Under the pieces are notes generated by a model, which had not been told where the DNA came from, ran no database searches, and worked only from the letters and a program-made list of their open reading frames with translations. A program made the translations under genes and the position numbers. Of a stretch of 64,000 nt of DNA, positions 36,501 through 45,481 are shown in pieces (the stretch's first letter is position 1; every line of letters begins with the position of its first letter). This DNA comes from Chlorella sorokiniana (taxonomy: Eukaryota > Chlorophyta > Trebouxiophyceae > Chlorellales > Chlorellaceae), in assembly GCA_025917655.1 (NCBI GenBank), contig CP084619.1:1798001-1862000 (forward strand). The letters are read 5' to 3'.

Positions 36501-37132
36501 AGGGCCCGGGGAGCGGCCACCGCAGGGCGCCCAGCCCGGCTCCAGCACAGCTCAGGACCCGGGGCCTGCTGCCAGCGCTGCGCCCCCCCCCCGGGGCCCA
36601 TGGGTCCCATGCAGCGCATCCCCATGCAACGCGCGGCGCAGCTGCAGCAGCCGGGCGTCAGCTCGGCGCCCCCGCAGTGCCCGGGCCTGGTCAGCCGCCC
36701 TTTGGTGCGCCGCCGGGCGCGCAAGCCCTGCAGCCGCCCCACCAACCGCCGTTCTCGGGAGGAGAGGCAGCGCCGCCGCCGTACGGCATGCTGCCTCAGG
36801 CCCAACACGCGGGGCACCCCTTTCCACGCGCAAGCGGGCTTGGCGCTGCCGGGCCGCACAGGCGGCTACTCGGCCGGCAGCGGTGGGTCCCACATGATGG
36901 GCCCACCTCAGCAGCCACCCATGGCGCACGGTGGCGGCGGCCCTCCCCCGCCGGCTACGGTCCACCCGGCAGCGGGCCCATGTACCCGGCAGGCCAGCAG
37001 TACGGCGGCAGGGCGCCCGACCGCACTTTGACGGCGGCAGGGGCGGGCGGTTCGGTGGCAGGGGACGAGGGGTGGAGCGGCCGCGACGCTGGTCGAGGGC
37101 GGGTTGGGCGTGGAGGCCGTGGGCCGTATTGA
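30506..37132 (+). CDS. Tudor-like, TFIIS central (TFS2M) and SPOC domain transcription factor
   Basis: The proposed start is MSETRRLGRTASREG (30506). Its exon ends at a donor near 30693 and is joined to GDVAESLEGKT (about 30746-30778) and then VFVLWPDDGTWYKGRIKKC (about 30977), a Tudor-like domain. Acidic and basic linkers follow (DSDDDVADAGALDDGSDS, KPKKRRQSG). The TFIIS central domain lies at about 32785-33560: VRAGLHQALELVAKEA, ASLYTLFG, GGITKDYKQKFRTLHFNLK, DPHNPDLRAHVLRGDIP, ELAAYRKAKEEEALKM. A SPOC domain follows at about 34750-35750: VWEGQFVVPGVGAFQLAAD, EVKGRLALGKLEHFL, RGRTGVAAPSRDVEAYLLP, PSQLLLALIHRK. The tail is low complexity with two RRSRWEG motifs (near 36380 and 36480) and a glycine/arginine-rich end. 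Plant and fungal relatives (Bye1-like, TFIIS/SPOC) bind RNA polymerase II and histones. Near 37020 two frames both look RGG-like, so a small indel is possible. Confidence 0.83.
32682..32745. repeat. Three tandem copies of a pyrimidine-rich 20-25 bp unit
   Basis: GCGTCTCTTACCTCC plus a T run occurs three times in a row. It lies in an intron just upstream of the TFS2M exon, so it may act as or disturb the polypyrimidine tract. Confidence 0.9.
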
Positions 37133-37186
37133 TGTATGGGCATTGCGACTGTTGTGATGCGACTCGCGGTCACCAACCCTTTGTTG

Positions 37187-37191
37187 TGTAA
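37187..37191 (+). terminator. Probable polyadenylation signal of the SPOC gene
   Basis: TGTAA 55 bp past the stop codon at 37132. Confidence 0.5.
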
Positions 37192-37260
37192 GGCCCTGCC
37201 CTCGAGCCAGCTGTGGCTATTGTCGTGTGCCTGCCGCCACGCCTGGGCACAGCAGCAATG

Positions 37261-37265
37261 TTACA
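37261..37265 (-). terminator. Probable polyadenylation signal of BST2
   Basis: TGTAA on the minus strand about 340 bp past the BST2 stop. Confidence 0.4.
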
Positions 37266-37607
37266 CGGTAGCGATACTCCGGGGTGGCAGTGTGAGATTA
37301 CAACCAGGGGGCCCTGGTTGGCAGAAAGAATGGATTCATGCAAAACTTGGGTGGTGTGTGCACAGCAGCAGAGCTTGCAAGGGAACACGGCAGATGGGCA
37401 CTCCCCTGCGCTTCGTCGTGCTGAAAGAATGGGGGCTTGGCTTCAGCCAATGCCGAGAGGTGGGTTGCCAGGATGGCCCCCAAAGGTGACCGCATAGGGA
37501 AACAAACCGGCAGGTAACAAGGTGTGCAGGCGAGGTAACGCAGTCTGTTCTAGAGTACTGAATCAATGAAAGGGGAGATGCTCCGCGCCGAGGGGCTGCG
37601 GGAGCTT

Positions 37608-39596
37608 TCACCAGAAGCTCTGCGCCTTCTGCTTGGGGGCGGCCGAGGGGATCATGTCGTAGAGCAGCTCGGTGGCGTTCAGAGCCCCCTCCGGCTTGGT
37701 GCCCAGCGTGGCGGGGCCGTGGGTGGCCTCCAGCTCCCGCAGGTTGGCCTCAATGGTGCGCGCAATGGCCTCCAGCGGCAGGATGGTGAAGGGCTCCTCG
37801 ATGCTCACGCCAATCTCCTCAATGCCCAGCAGCAGGAAGGAGACAATGCCGGTGATGGGCAGCATGGCCCAGCCGCAGCTGTCCCACAGCGTGAAGGGCA
37901 GCAGCGTCAGCCAGATCATCATGAAGCGGGAGGTGTGCCTGCACATGGATGACAGCAGAGTAGTCAGGGGAGGGAGGCTGACACTCATCTTAATTTCTTG
38001 GCTTCAAGCAGGTTCAAAGCCCTGTTTCCATTCGCTTACGCACCGAGTGTACGACAGAGGGATGGGAGTGCGCAGGATGCGCTCGCAGCCACCAGTCACA
38101 TCCGAGTACACGGTCAGGTTCTCGTCCATGCGGTAGGCAGCGCCAGCAGGAACCACGCCCGTGCTGTCCGTGTTGCTGGTCACGGCAGCAGGCAGCTGAG
38201 CCTCCTTCAGGCAGGCAGTCAGTACCTGCAGGGATGGAGAAGGAGTGGAAATCAGCATGACAACCCTGAACTCTCGCCTGACACTTGGCCCTGCCTCCAT
38301 TCCGTTCAGCGAGACATGATGCATCGCCGCTCGCACTGCCCATACCCTCCACAAAACATGCCGCCCCCAAAAGCAATACCATCCACAATGCACAGCACCC
38401 AGGCAAGGCGCACCCAACAGCCCGCCTCACCTGCATGCAGTAGTTGGGGCGGTGGGTGGAGGCCACCAGGGCCTTCACCTCCTCAGGCTTCAGGATGTCC
38501 TTCACCTCCTCCTCAATGTTCTCACCCGGACGCAGGTGGCACATCAGCGCACGCCTGCAACACGGAGCCAGCAAGGGCGGCACGCCTCAGCATGCATGCA
38601 AGGCCACCAGCACCACAACCGTCTCCGCAAGCCATCACAAAATCGCCCCTGCCAAGCAGCAAGCAGCGGCTCACGGGTAGGTGATGCTCCAGCGGACCAG
38701 CATGGAGCGCAGCTCGGGCTGCGACTCGGGCACGTAGCCCAGGGCCTGGCGGGTGAAGTCGCGGCTGCGGTTCACCATGGAACCCCACATCTTGCGCGCC
38801 TCGTCCCACCGCTGGTAGCTCGAGTTCGTGCTGCAAGCATGAGAGGTCAGCACGGCAAGCTTGTAACCGGGTGCATGAACGCTTGCAGCAACGCTTGGAT
38901 GCACATCAGGCCAACCGAGTTGCATTGCGGGCATGAGGAAAGGGAAGCACACACACGGCCCAGCGAGCGCTCACCGGAAGACCAGCAGCAGGGAGAGGGC
39001 GAAGGAGGTGAGGCCAAAGGGCGCGTTGGTGGTGAGCTTCAGGTCGGGAACGTCGGTGAGGTACCCCGCCTCAGCCAGGGTGTGGTAGACGGCGACGCCG
39101 GTGGCCAGGGTCATCACGTAGGCCAGCGGGGCGGCCAGGCCCTGCACAATGCGCGACTCCCAATGCCCAGCACGTGGCGCAGGTAGCGGCTGGAGCTGCG
39201 GTGCGTCTTCCAGCGCTCAAAATCAAACACCTGGGGGAGGGTATGGCATGTACGCGTAAGCGCATGCTGCCCACAGTGGCTCCTTGCCCAAACCAGCAAA
39301 CCAGCAGGCGGTCAGTCTGCACCGCTGCGGGGTACGGGCACGCACCGGGCGGGCAAACTTGCGGCTGTACTCCTTGCGCTCATCGCTGAAGAACGGGTAG
39401 TTGGGCTCCTCGGGGTGGCCACAGCAGAGGTGCGCAGGGCAGCGCGGCGAGGGGAAGAGCGCAACGCGCCCGCTGGAGAGGCAAGGGACGCCAGCCCTTG
39501 GGGGCGCTGGCGCAGCAGCTGCTGGGCACGTGCCGGACCCTTCTGAGCGGCTGCCAGGGGCCCCTGCAGTCTGCCCTTGCAAGCAAAGGTGGACAT
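37608..39596 (-). CDS. BST: Bestrophin-like thylakoid anion channel, copy 2
   Basis: It starts MSTFACKGRLQGPLAAAQK (ATG 39596), a plastid transit peptide, and then gives EEPNYPFFSDERKEYSRKF, DFERWKTHRSSSRYLRHVLG and AYVMTLATGVAVYHTLAEAG. Next come PFGLTSFALSLLLVFR, SYQRWDEARKMWGSMVNRS, PGENIEEEVKDILKPEEV, YRMDENLTVYSDVTGGCER and the C-terminal membrane block with EEPFTILPL. It ends PSAAPKQKAQSFW. The sequence is the most divergent of the three at the N-terminus. Unlike BST1 and BST3 it has no intron after RHVLGIG, where exons 2 and 3 are continuous. Two one-base losses in G/C runs (near 39411 and 39158) interrupt the frame. Because the flanking protein is fully conserved, sequence error is more likely than pseudogenisation. 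Its start codon lies 292 bp from that of LCIB2. Confidence 0.9.
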
Positions 39597-39888
39597 CCTG
39601 CTTTGGAAGTGTGCACAGCTCTACTTCTCCTCGCGGCAAGGGAGGAAGCGCACGGCCTGAAGTCACTAAATTTGCCGTCAAAGAGCCCCAATTGAATGCA
39701 CAAACTCGGAAGGTGTATACAGGCCGTGCATTCTGCTCAAGACAATGTCTCCAACGCTGCCATGTCAACCACATCGCAGCGTGATGGTTGCGGTCGTGCA
39801 TTGAGCATCTTCCCGCGCTGCATTGATCGATCGTTTGTAAAAACATCTATCAACGCCTCGGAACGGAACCAGGCAGTGCTGCGCAAAG
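39597..39888. promoter_or_regulatory. Bidirectional promoter region BST2/LCIB2
   Basis: 292 bp separate the divergent start codons. It is comparatively AT-rich with several short palindromes (GATCGATC near 39826). No clear GANTTNC match was found, and sequence similarity to the other two intergenic regions is weak by eye. Confidence 0.5.
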
Positions 39889-42211
39889 ATGGCAAGCCTG
39901 GCAAGCAGCACCGTGGCGATGCAGAGCCGGCAAGCGTGCAAGGCCACCGTGAGCGGCGGTCACAACAAGCAGCTGCGCTTCGGGATGGCGGGCAAGCTGT
40001 CTAGCCGTCGCTCCGTGCAGTGCGCTTTCTGGGGCCGCAAGAAGGAGGAGGTGAAGACCGACGCCGCTCCCCAGGAATCGGGTGGGTGTAGAAAGTGGAA
40101 TGGCTCGCGGATCGGGGTTGCCGAAACCGTCCTGAAGTGCCGAGCTTCCCTTCCTCCGCCACTACTATGATAAGCCGTCTGCCATGGGCACTAAATGTCC
40201 AAGCCAGCTACTTGTGCTGGACGCATACTGAAACAAACTGGAAGTCCAGCACCTCACCTGCAATTCTGCCTTGCTGAGCAGACTGTGTCCCTTGCCCGAC
40301 TCCGCATTCTCGTCGACCCGCTGCAGCCGCCCAGGCACCCGTCGCCGCCGCCTCCAACGGAGCCTCCACAGAGATCACCGTCGACACAACCAGCCAGATC
40401 ATTGACGCCGGTGACAAGATGATCATTGTGGAGCCCACCGGCACCATCATCATCGGCGGCCCCGAGGCTGTTGCTCGCGCCCAGGCCGCGGAGGCTGAGG
40501 AGGCCCCCGACACCGCCGAGCTTGAGTACCTGAGCGGGCGGGCCAACGCCGTGCAGAAGCACTTTGAGAGCGCCCTGGGCGCCGACGACTTCATGCAGCG
40601 CGTGGAGATGGCTCTGTATGCCTTTGGCTTCACCGGCGACAACTCCATCGGTGAGGGATGGTGGCTTGCCTCTGGGGCCCAGGCTTGGCAGCAACGAGGT
40701 TTCAGTTTCAGTGGTGTCCCTGCTCTCACACCTGCCCCCATCCCTCCTTTCCTGCCAGCCATGGTGAACCTGTGCCGCGACGAGGTGACGGTGACCCTGA
40801 AGCACCGCATTGAGGAGGTGTTTGGCTCCTCCTTCTCCACCAACGGCCTGGGCGGCGTGCTGACCTGCGGCGTGACGGGCATGGGCGCCGGCTTCAGCCA
40901 CTCCCGCTGTGCAGCAGCAACAAGGAGCGCTACGTGTTCTTCTCCTTCCCCCACATCAGCATCAACTCCAAGGGCGAGGTTGGCCCCATGAGCCGCCCCG
41001 GCCGCCCTGGCCAGTCGTGCGCGTGCGGCGCCTGATCAAGGCCACCAACGAGATCAAGAGCGAGGGTCTGACCTGCAACTGCAAGATCCCTGGCGGTGGG
41101 TGGGAATGTGTGTGTCAGCGTTCATTGCTTTTGTGCGCCTGTTGGCTTGATGTTGTTGTGGGGGAGCACGCTGCTTCTCAAATTGCTTGTTGCTGCAGCA
41201 TCTTTCCAGGTGCAGATTGCTGTTTTGGCACCGCCGATACATAGCCCTTTGTCACTCTTGTGATCATTCCCGCTTGCCGCAGTGCACAACGCCGTGGACC
41301 CTGAGATGAGCATCCTGAAGCAGCGCATTGCCCGCCGCCTGCGCCACGAGGGCGCCACCGACGAGTCTGTGAAGGGTCTGAGCCTGGTTGACGTGACCAA
41401 GGTGGCTGAGCGCACCATCTCCGACGACCTCGAGTTCCTCATCTCCAAGACGGTCAACACCGACAAGGCCGACTATGCAGGCGGGTGGCAGCCATGAGGG
41501 CCGGCTGCCTGCAGTCTGCTGCACAGCTTGGCAGCAGTTTTCGCAGTCGCTGGTGCTGCACGCTGCGACGGGTGCGCTGACCTGGTTCAACACCCTGCCC
41601 TTTCCTCCCCTGCAGTCATCACGGGCGTGCAGATCCACAACTGGGCGTTCAACTTTGAGGACAACTCGCCCAACATGGAGTTTGTGGCCCCCACCTCCGC
41701 CTACGTGGTTGTTGACGGTGTGAAGACGCACCTGGACCTGACGGCAATGCCGCCGCTGACCCCGCGCCAGATGCGCCTGGTGGCTGGCCCCGCCGACGTG
41801 TGCAACCAGGGCGGCCAGAGCATGCTGCGCGAGGAGGAGGCCCCTACGCCTTTGACTCCAAGGATGCTCGCAAGGAGCAGCGCACTCGCCTGCAGCGCTA
41901 CCTGTCCCTGATGAAGGAGGAGGGCCTGCAGGGCGAGGTGTCTTCTCCCTCCTGGCAGTCCAAGATTGTGAAGGGCACCCGGAGCGTTGTGCCACCGCCG
42001 ACAACTCGACCATCATTGACACCAGCTTTGCTGAAGGTGAGCCATGAGAAGTTTCTCCCCAACTAGCAAGCTGTTGCCCATTCCACACTGCAATGTTGTT
42101 ACAAGCGCTCCAAGTTTCACAACCTGCTGCCGCGCCTGCCTCACTGCAGACGCAGAGCTGCGCAAGGTGTGGGAGCTGCTGGAGGAGAAGTACAAGATGC
42201 CGGCCAACTGA
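39889..42211 (+). CDS. LCIB: LCIB-family carbonic anhydrase-like protein, copy 2
   Basis: The transit peptide is MASLASSTVAMQSRQACKAT, followed by a basic stretch FWGRKKEEVKTDAAPQ. The mature region opens near 40325 with ASTEITVDTTSQIIDAGDKM, then FESALGADDFMQRVEMALYA, FGFTGDNSI, VNLCRDEVTVTLKHRIEEVF, LTCGVTGMGAGFSHS and the end LRKVWELLEEKYKMPAN. It keeps an intron before the last exon (about 42036-42150) but lacks the LCIB1 intron near TAMPP. Four single-base losses in C/G runs, at about 40905, 41031, 41842 and 41979, break the frame relative to LCIB1, although the flanking sequence is conserved in the correct frame. Role as for LCIB1. It diverges from BST2. Confidence 0.9.
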
Positions 42212-42542
42212 TGCGCCCGTGGGCAATGCACATGTTGTCTCATGCCAGTTGTGGTCCAGCGATCGCATTGCTGTACAACAGGCATATTAGCACATAATGT
42301 GCATGCTCTGTCACAAGCTAGTCCATTTCAAACAAACCTTTACTAGCAGAACAGGACTTGAGTTGCATTTCATAGTCAGCTGATTGACTCGCAACGCTTT
42401 TGTGTTCAGGCTTCGGCAGTCTGCAAGCATGCTGAATGCGTGTGCGCAAGCGTGTGTGCATCCCTTCTCTTAAGAAAACACTAAATTTTATGCATCGCTT
42501 TGGTGCACTGTCTCTGCACACATGCTCCCTTGAAAGTGCATT

Positions 42543-42547
42543 TGTAA
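42543..42547 (+). terminator. Probable polyadenylation signal of LCIB2
   Basis: TGTAA about 330 bp past the LCIB2 stop. Confidence 0.4.
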
Positions 42548-42665
42548 AAATTTTGCTCATGGAAGTTCCAGGCTAAATGCAGCCTGGGCTGGCAAGCTCA
42601 GTCACTCCACCTCCACTGGTGTCACGTGTGAGGAGCCAGGCCCAACTTGCCATAAGGTCACTTTA

Positions 42666-42670
42666 TTACA
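42666..42670 (-). terminator. Probable polyadenylation signal of BST3
   Basis: TGTAA on the minus strand about 100 bp past the BST3 stop. Confidence 0.5.
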
Positions 42671-42769
42671 AGGTGACATTGAGAACATACAAGCAGCATG
42701 CAGCTGCACAAGGTACACATTGCACAGGCGCTGAGGTGTGGCACTTGGATGCCATCACTAGGCAGCCTT

Positions 42770-45190
42770 CTACTGGCTGTTCTGGCCGCGCAGGATCTTG
42801 TAGATCTCCTGCACAATGGGGTCACTGCTCGTCTCCTCAGGCCCAGAACTGCCATTGGCGCTAACCAGCACCGGCTCAGAATCTTGAGCCATGCTGATGC
42901 TGCCGATGCTGCTGACCCTGCTCCCGTTTGCCAATGCAGCATTGCCGGGCGCCAAACTGGGGATGATTTCGTAGAGCAGCTGCTCGGCATTCTTGGCGCC
43001 CTCCGGCTTGGTGCCCAGCGTGGCGGGGCCGTGGGTGGCCTCCAGCTCACGCAGGTTGGCCTCAATGGTGCGCGCAATGGTCTCCAGTGGCAGGATGGTG
43101 AAGGGCTCCTCGATGCTCACGCCAATCTCCTCAATGCCCAGCAGCAGGAAGGAGACAATGCCAGTGATGGGCAGCGTGGCCCAGCCGCAGCTGTCCCACA
43201 GTGTGAAGGGCAGCAGCGTCAGCCAGATCATCATGAAGCGAGAGGTGTGCCTGCACAAGGACGAAAGCAGAATGGTCAGGGCTGGAGCAGTCGAATTGGG
43301 CCCGTAGCAGTGGCAATCCTGTTGGCAGTCTCTCCATCCAACTCACCGCGTGTAGGAAAGGGGCACCGGGGTGCGCAGGATGCGCTCGCAGCCACCAGTC
43401 ACATCCGAGTACACGGTCAGGTTCTCGTCCATGCGGTAGGCGGCGCCAGCAGGCACGCAGCCGCGGCTGTCCAGGTTGCTGGTCACGGCAGCAGGCAGCT
43501 GAGCCTCCTTCAGGCAGGCAGTCAGTACCTGCCGGATAGGAAAGAAGAAGAACTTGGCATGACAAGCCCTGAACTCTCGCCTGACACTTGCCCCTGCCTC
43601 CATTCCGTTCAGCGAGACATGATGCATTGCCGCTCGCACTGCCCGTACCCTCCACAAAACATGCCGCCCCCAATTGCGATGCCATCCACCATACACAGCA
43701 CCCAGGCAAGGCGCAGCCGGCAGCCTGCCTCACCTGCATGCAGTAGTTGGGGCGGTGGGTGGAGGCCACCAGGGCCTTCACCTCCTCAGGCTTCAGGATG
43801 TCCTTCACCTCCTCCTCAATGTTCTCACCCGGACGCAGGTGGCACATCAGCGCACGCCTGCAACATGGAGCCAGCAAGGGCGGCATGCCTCAGCATGCAT
43901 GCAAGGCCACCAGCACCACAACCGTCAGCGCCAGCCATCACAAAGTCGCCCCTGCCAAGCAGCAAGCAGCGGCTCACGGGTAGGTGATGCTCCAGCGGAC
44001 CAGCATGGAGCGCAGCTCGGGCTGCGACTCGGGCACGTAGCCCAGGGCCTGGCGGGTGAAGTCGCGGCTGCGGTTCACCATGGAACCCCACATCTTGCGC
44101 GCCTCGTCCCACCGCTGGTAGCTGGTGTTGGTGCTGTGTAGATTGGTCGTGGTGGTGGGGGTGGCAGGAAAGCAAGTAAGGGACTGTGGGGGCAGCAACA
44201 CCAAGCTGAGCAGGCCAGGCCTCAGCAGGGTCCTGCTGTACGCACTGTGCGCTCCCAACCTCACCGGAACACCAGCAGCAGGGAGAGCGCGAAGGAGGTT
44301 AAGCCAAAGGGCGCCGAGGCAAACTTGAGGTCTGGCAGCTCAGGCACAGTGCCCGCCTGCGCCAGGGTGCTGTACACGGCGACGCCTGTGGCCAGCGTCA
44401 TCACGTATGCCAGCGGCTTGGCCAGACCTTGCACCTGCGGGTTGTGGAGGCAGACGCAGGGAGAAGGAAGAGGAACTCATGCCCTGCCATTGGCTGTCAA
44501 GCAGCGAACAGCAGTCCTGCACCTTGATGGCATGCAGGTTGACATACACCTTGTCCGCCCAGCCACCTGCACATGCCAGTGAACAAGCAGCAGCCAAACA
44601 CTCACAATCTTGGAATCCCCCAGACCCAAGACGTGGCGCAGGTACCGGCTGGAGCTGCGGTGCTTCTTCCAGCGCTCAAAGTCAAACACCTGGGGCAGGG
44701 GGGTGGGGGGCAGCATGGGGAGCACAATCGACTCAATCAGCAAGCACTGGAGGCGTTGGTGGAGGCGGCTGAGCCAGTCTTGCGGTAGACCAACAGGCAG
44801 GCTGAGTCCCCAGCTCCTTCTGTGCATGTGCCACCGCACAGCAACAGCTTCAGTGCAGTGCAGCGGTGCATGTGAATCAAGCGTGGCGAGAGGCAAGCGC
44901 ACGAAACGGCAGCGCCTCACCGGGCGCTGGAAGCGGCGGTTGTATTCCTTCCAGTCGTCGCTGAAGTAAGGGTGGTCTGGCTCAGCCTTATCGGTGCTGG
45001 CCGCAGCAGACACACGCACATAAGGAAGGCGAGTGCCCCGGCAGGCTGCCGCATGCTGGCGGGCCGTCAAAGCAGCTAGGCCTGGCTGGCGCTGGCGCAG
45101 CAAGGACTTCGTTGCAGTGGGCCTCCTGCTTGTCAGCGTTGCCGCAGTGGCCGAAGGTTGTACTTTGACAGAGCTAAATACGGTAGGCAT
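42770..45190 (-). CDS. BST: Bestrophin-like thylakoid anion channel, copy 3
   Basis: It starts MPTVFSSVKVQPSATAATLT (ATG 45190; an in-frame Met at 45247 is an alternative), with a transit peptide. From [20 protein letters not shown] to NRRFQRP it is nearly identical to BST1. The same exon order and intron after HVLGLGDSKI are kept, as are SYQRWDEARKMWG, PGENIEEEVKDILKPEEV, YRMDENLTVYSDVTGGCER and the C-terminal membrane block with EEPFTILPL. It differs by a longer tail after EIIPSLAPGNAA, with about 45 extra residues (ANGSRVSSIGSISMAQDSEP and DPIVQEIYKILRGQNSQ). All frames are intact. The tail may hold an interaction or sorting signal. No LSxEQxxFLERK motif is present in it. It diverges from LCIB3 with 291 bp between start codons. 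Confidence 0.93.
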
Positions 45191-45481
45191 TGTTATGAGC
45201 GAAGGCTCACGGGGTGTGCCACTTGTGCCACCAGGGAGTCTCACCACAAATTGTATGGCAGCGGGCGAAGTGCAAAGCCCGCTATCCGATCACAACACGC
45301 GCTCCTGGCAGGCAGGAAAGAGAAGATGGGAGAACTTTATCGAGAGTCAACCATGGGGCGTGAGAGGAAGTTGTTGGTCGTTTCAGGCTCAGCACATGCA
45401 TTGTGCGGTGGACTTGACATCATTTCCCTTCCGATCGGTGTCTCAAAAACTAGTCGTCGTTCTTAAACAAACATAGCAGCT
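45191..45481. promoter_or_regulatory. Bidirectional promoter region BST3/LCIB3
   Basis: The 291 bp between divergent start codons, almost the same length as in pair 2. No exact GANTTNC element was seen; GGACTTGACAT (near 45411) is close but does not match. Confidence 0.5.

Larger units (their letters stand above)
37133..37607. other. Convergent intergenic region SPOC gene/BST2
   Basis: 475 bp carrying the 3' ends of two converging genes. TGTAA for the SPOC gene lies at 37187-37191 and TGTAA on the minus strand for BST2 at 37261-37265. Confidence 0.5.
42212..42769. other. Convergent intergenic region LCIB2/BST3
   Basis: 558 AT-richer bases between two converging CCM genes. TGTAA signals lie at 42543-42547 (plus, LCIB2) and 42666-42670 (minus, BST3), so the transcripts may end close together or overlap slightly. 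Confidence 0.5.

Noticed and set aside
37608-42211. BST2 and LCIB2 as pseudogenes
   Set aside because: The only breaks are one-base losses in C/G runs of the same kind seen in GAPDH. Splice sites and protein sequence are otherwise conserved.
41290-42268. Minus-strand open frame of 334 codons across LCIB2, and its counterparts at LCIB1 and LCIB3
   Set aside because: The reverse strand of conserved LCIB exons. Conservation follows the LCIB frame.
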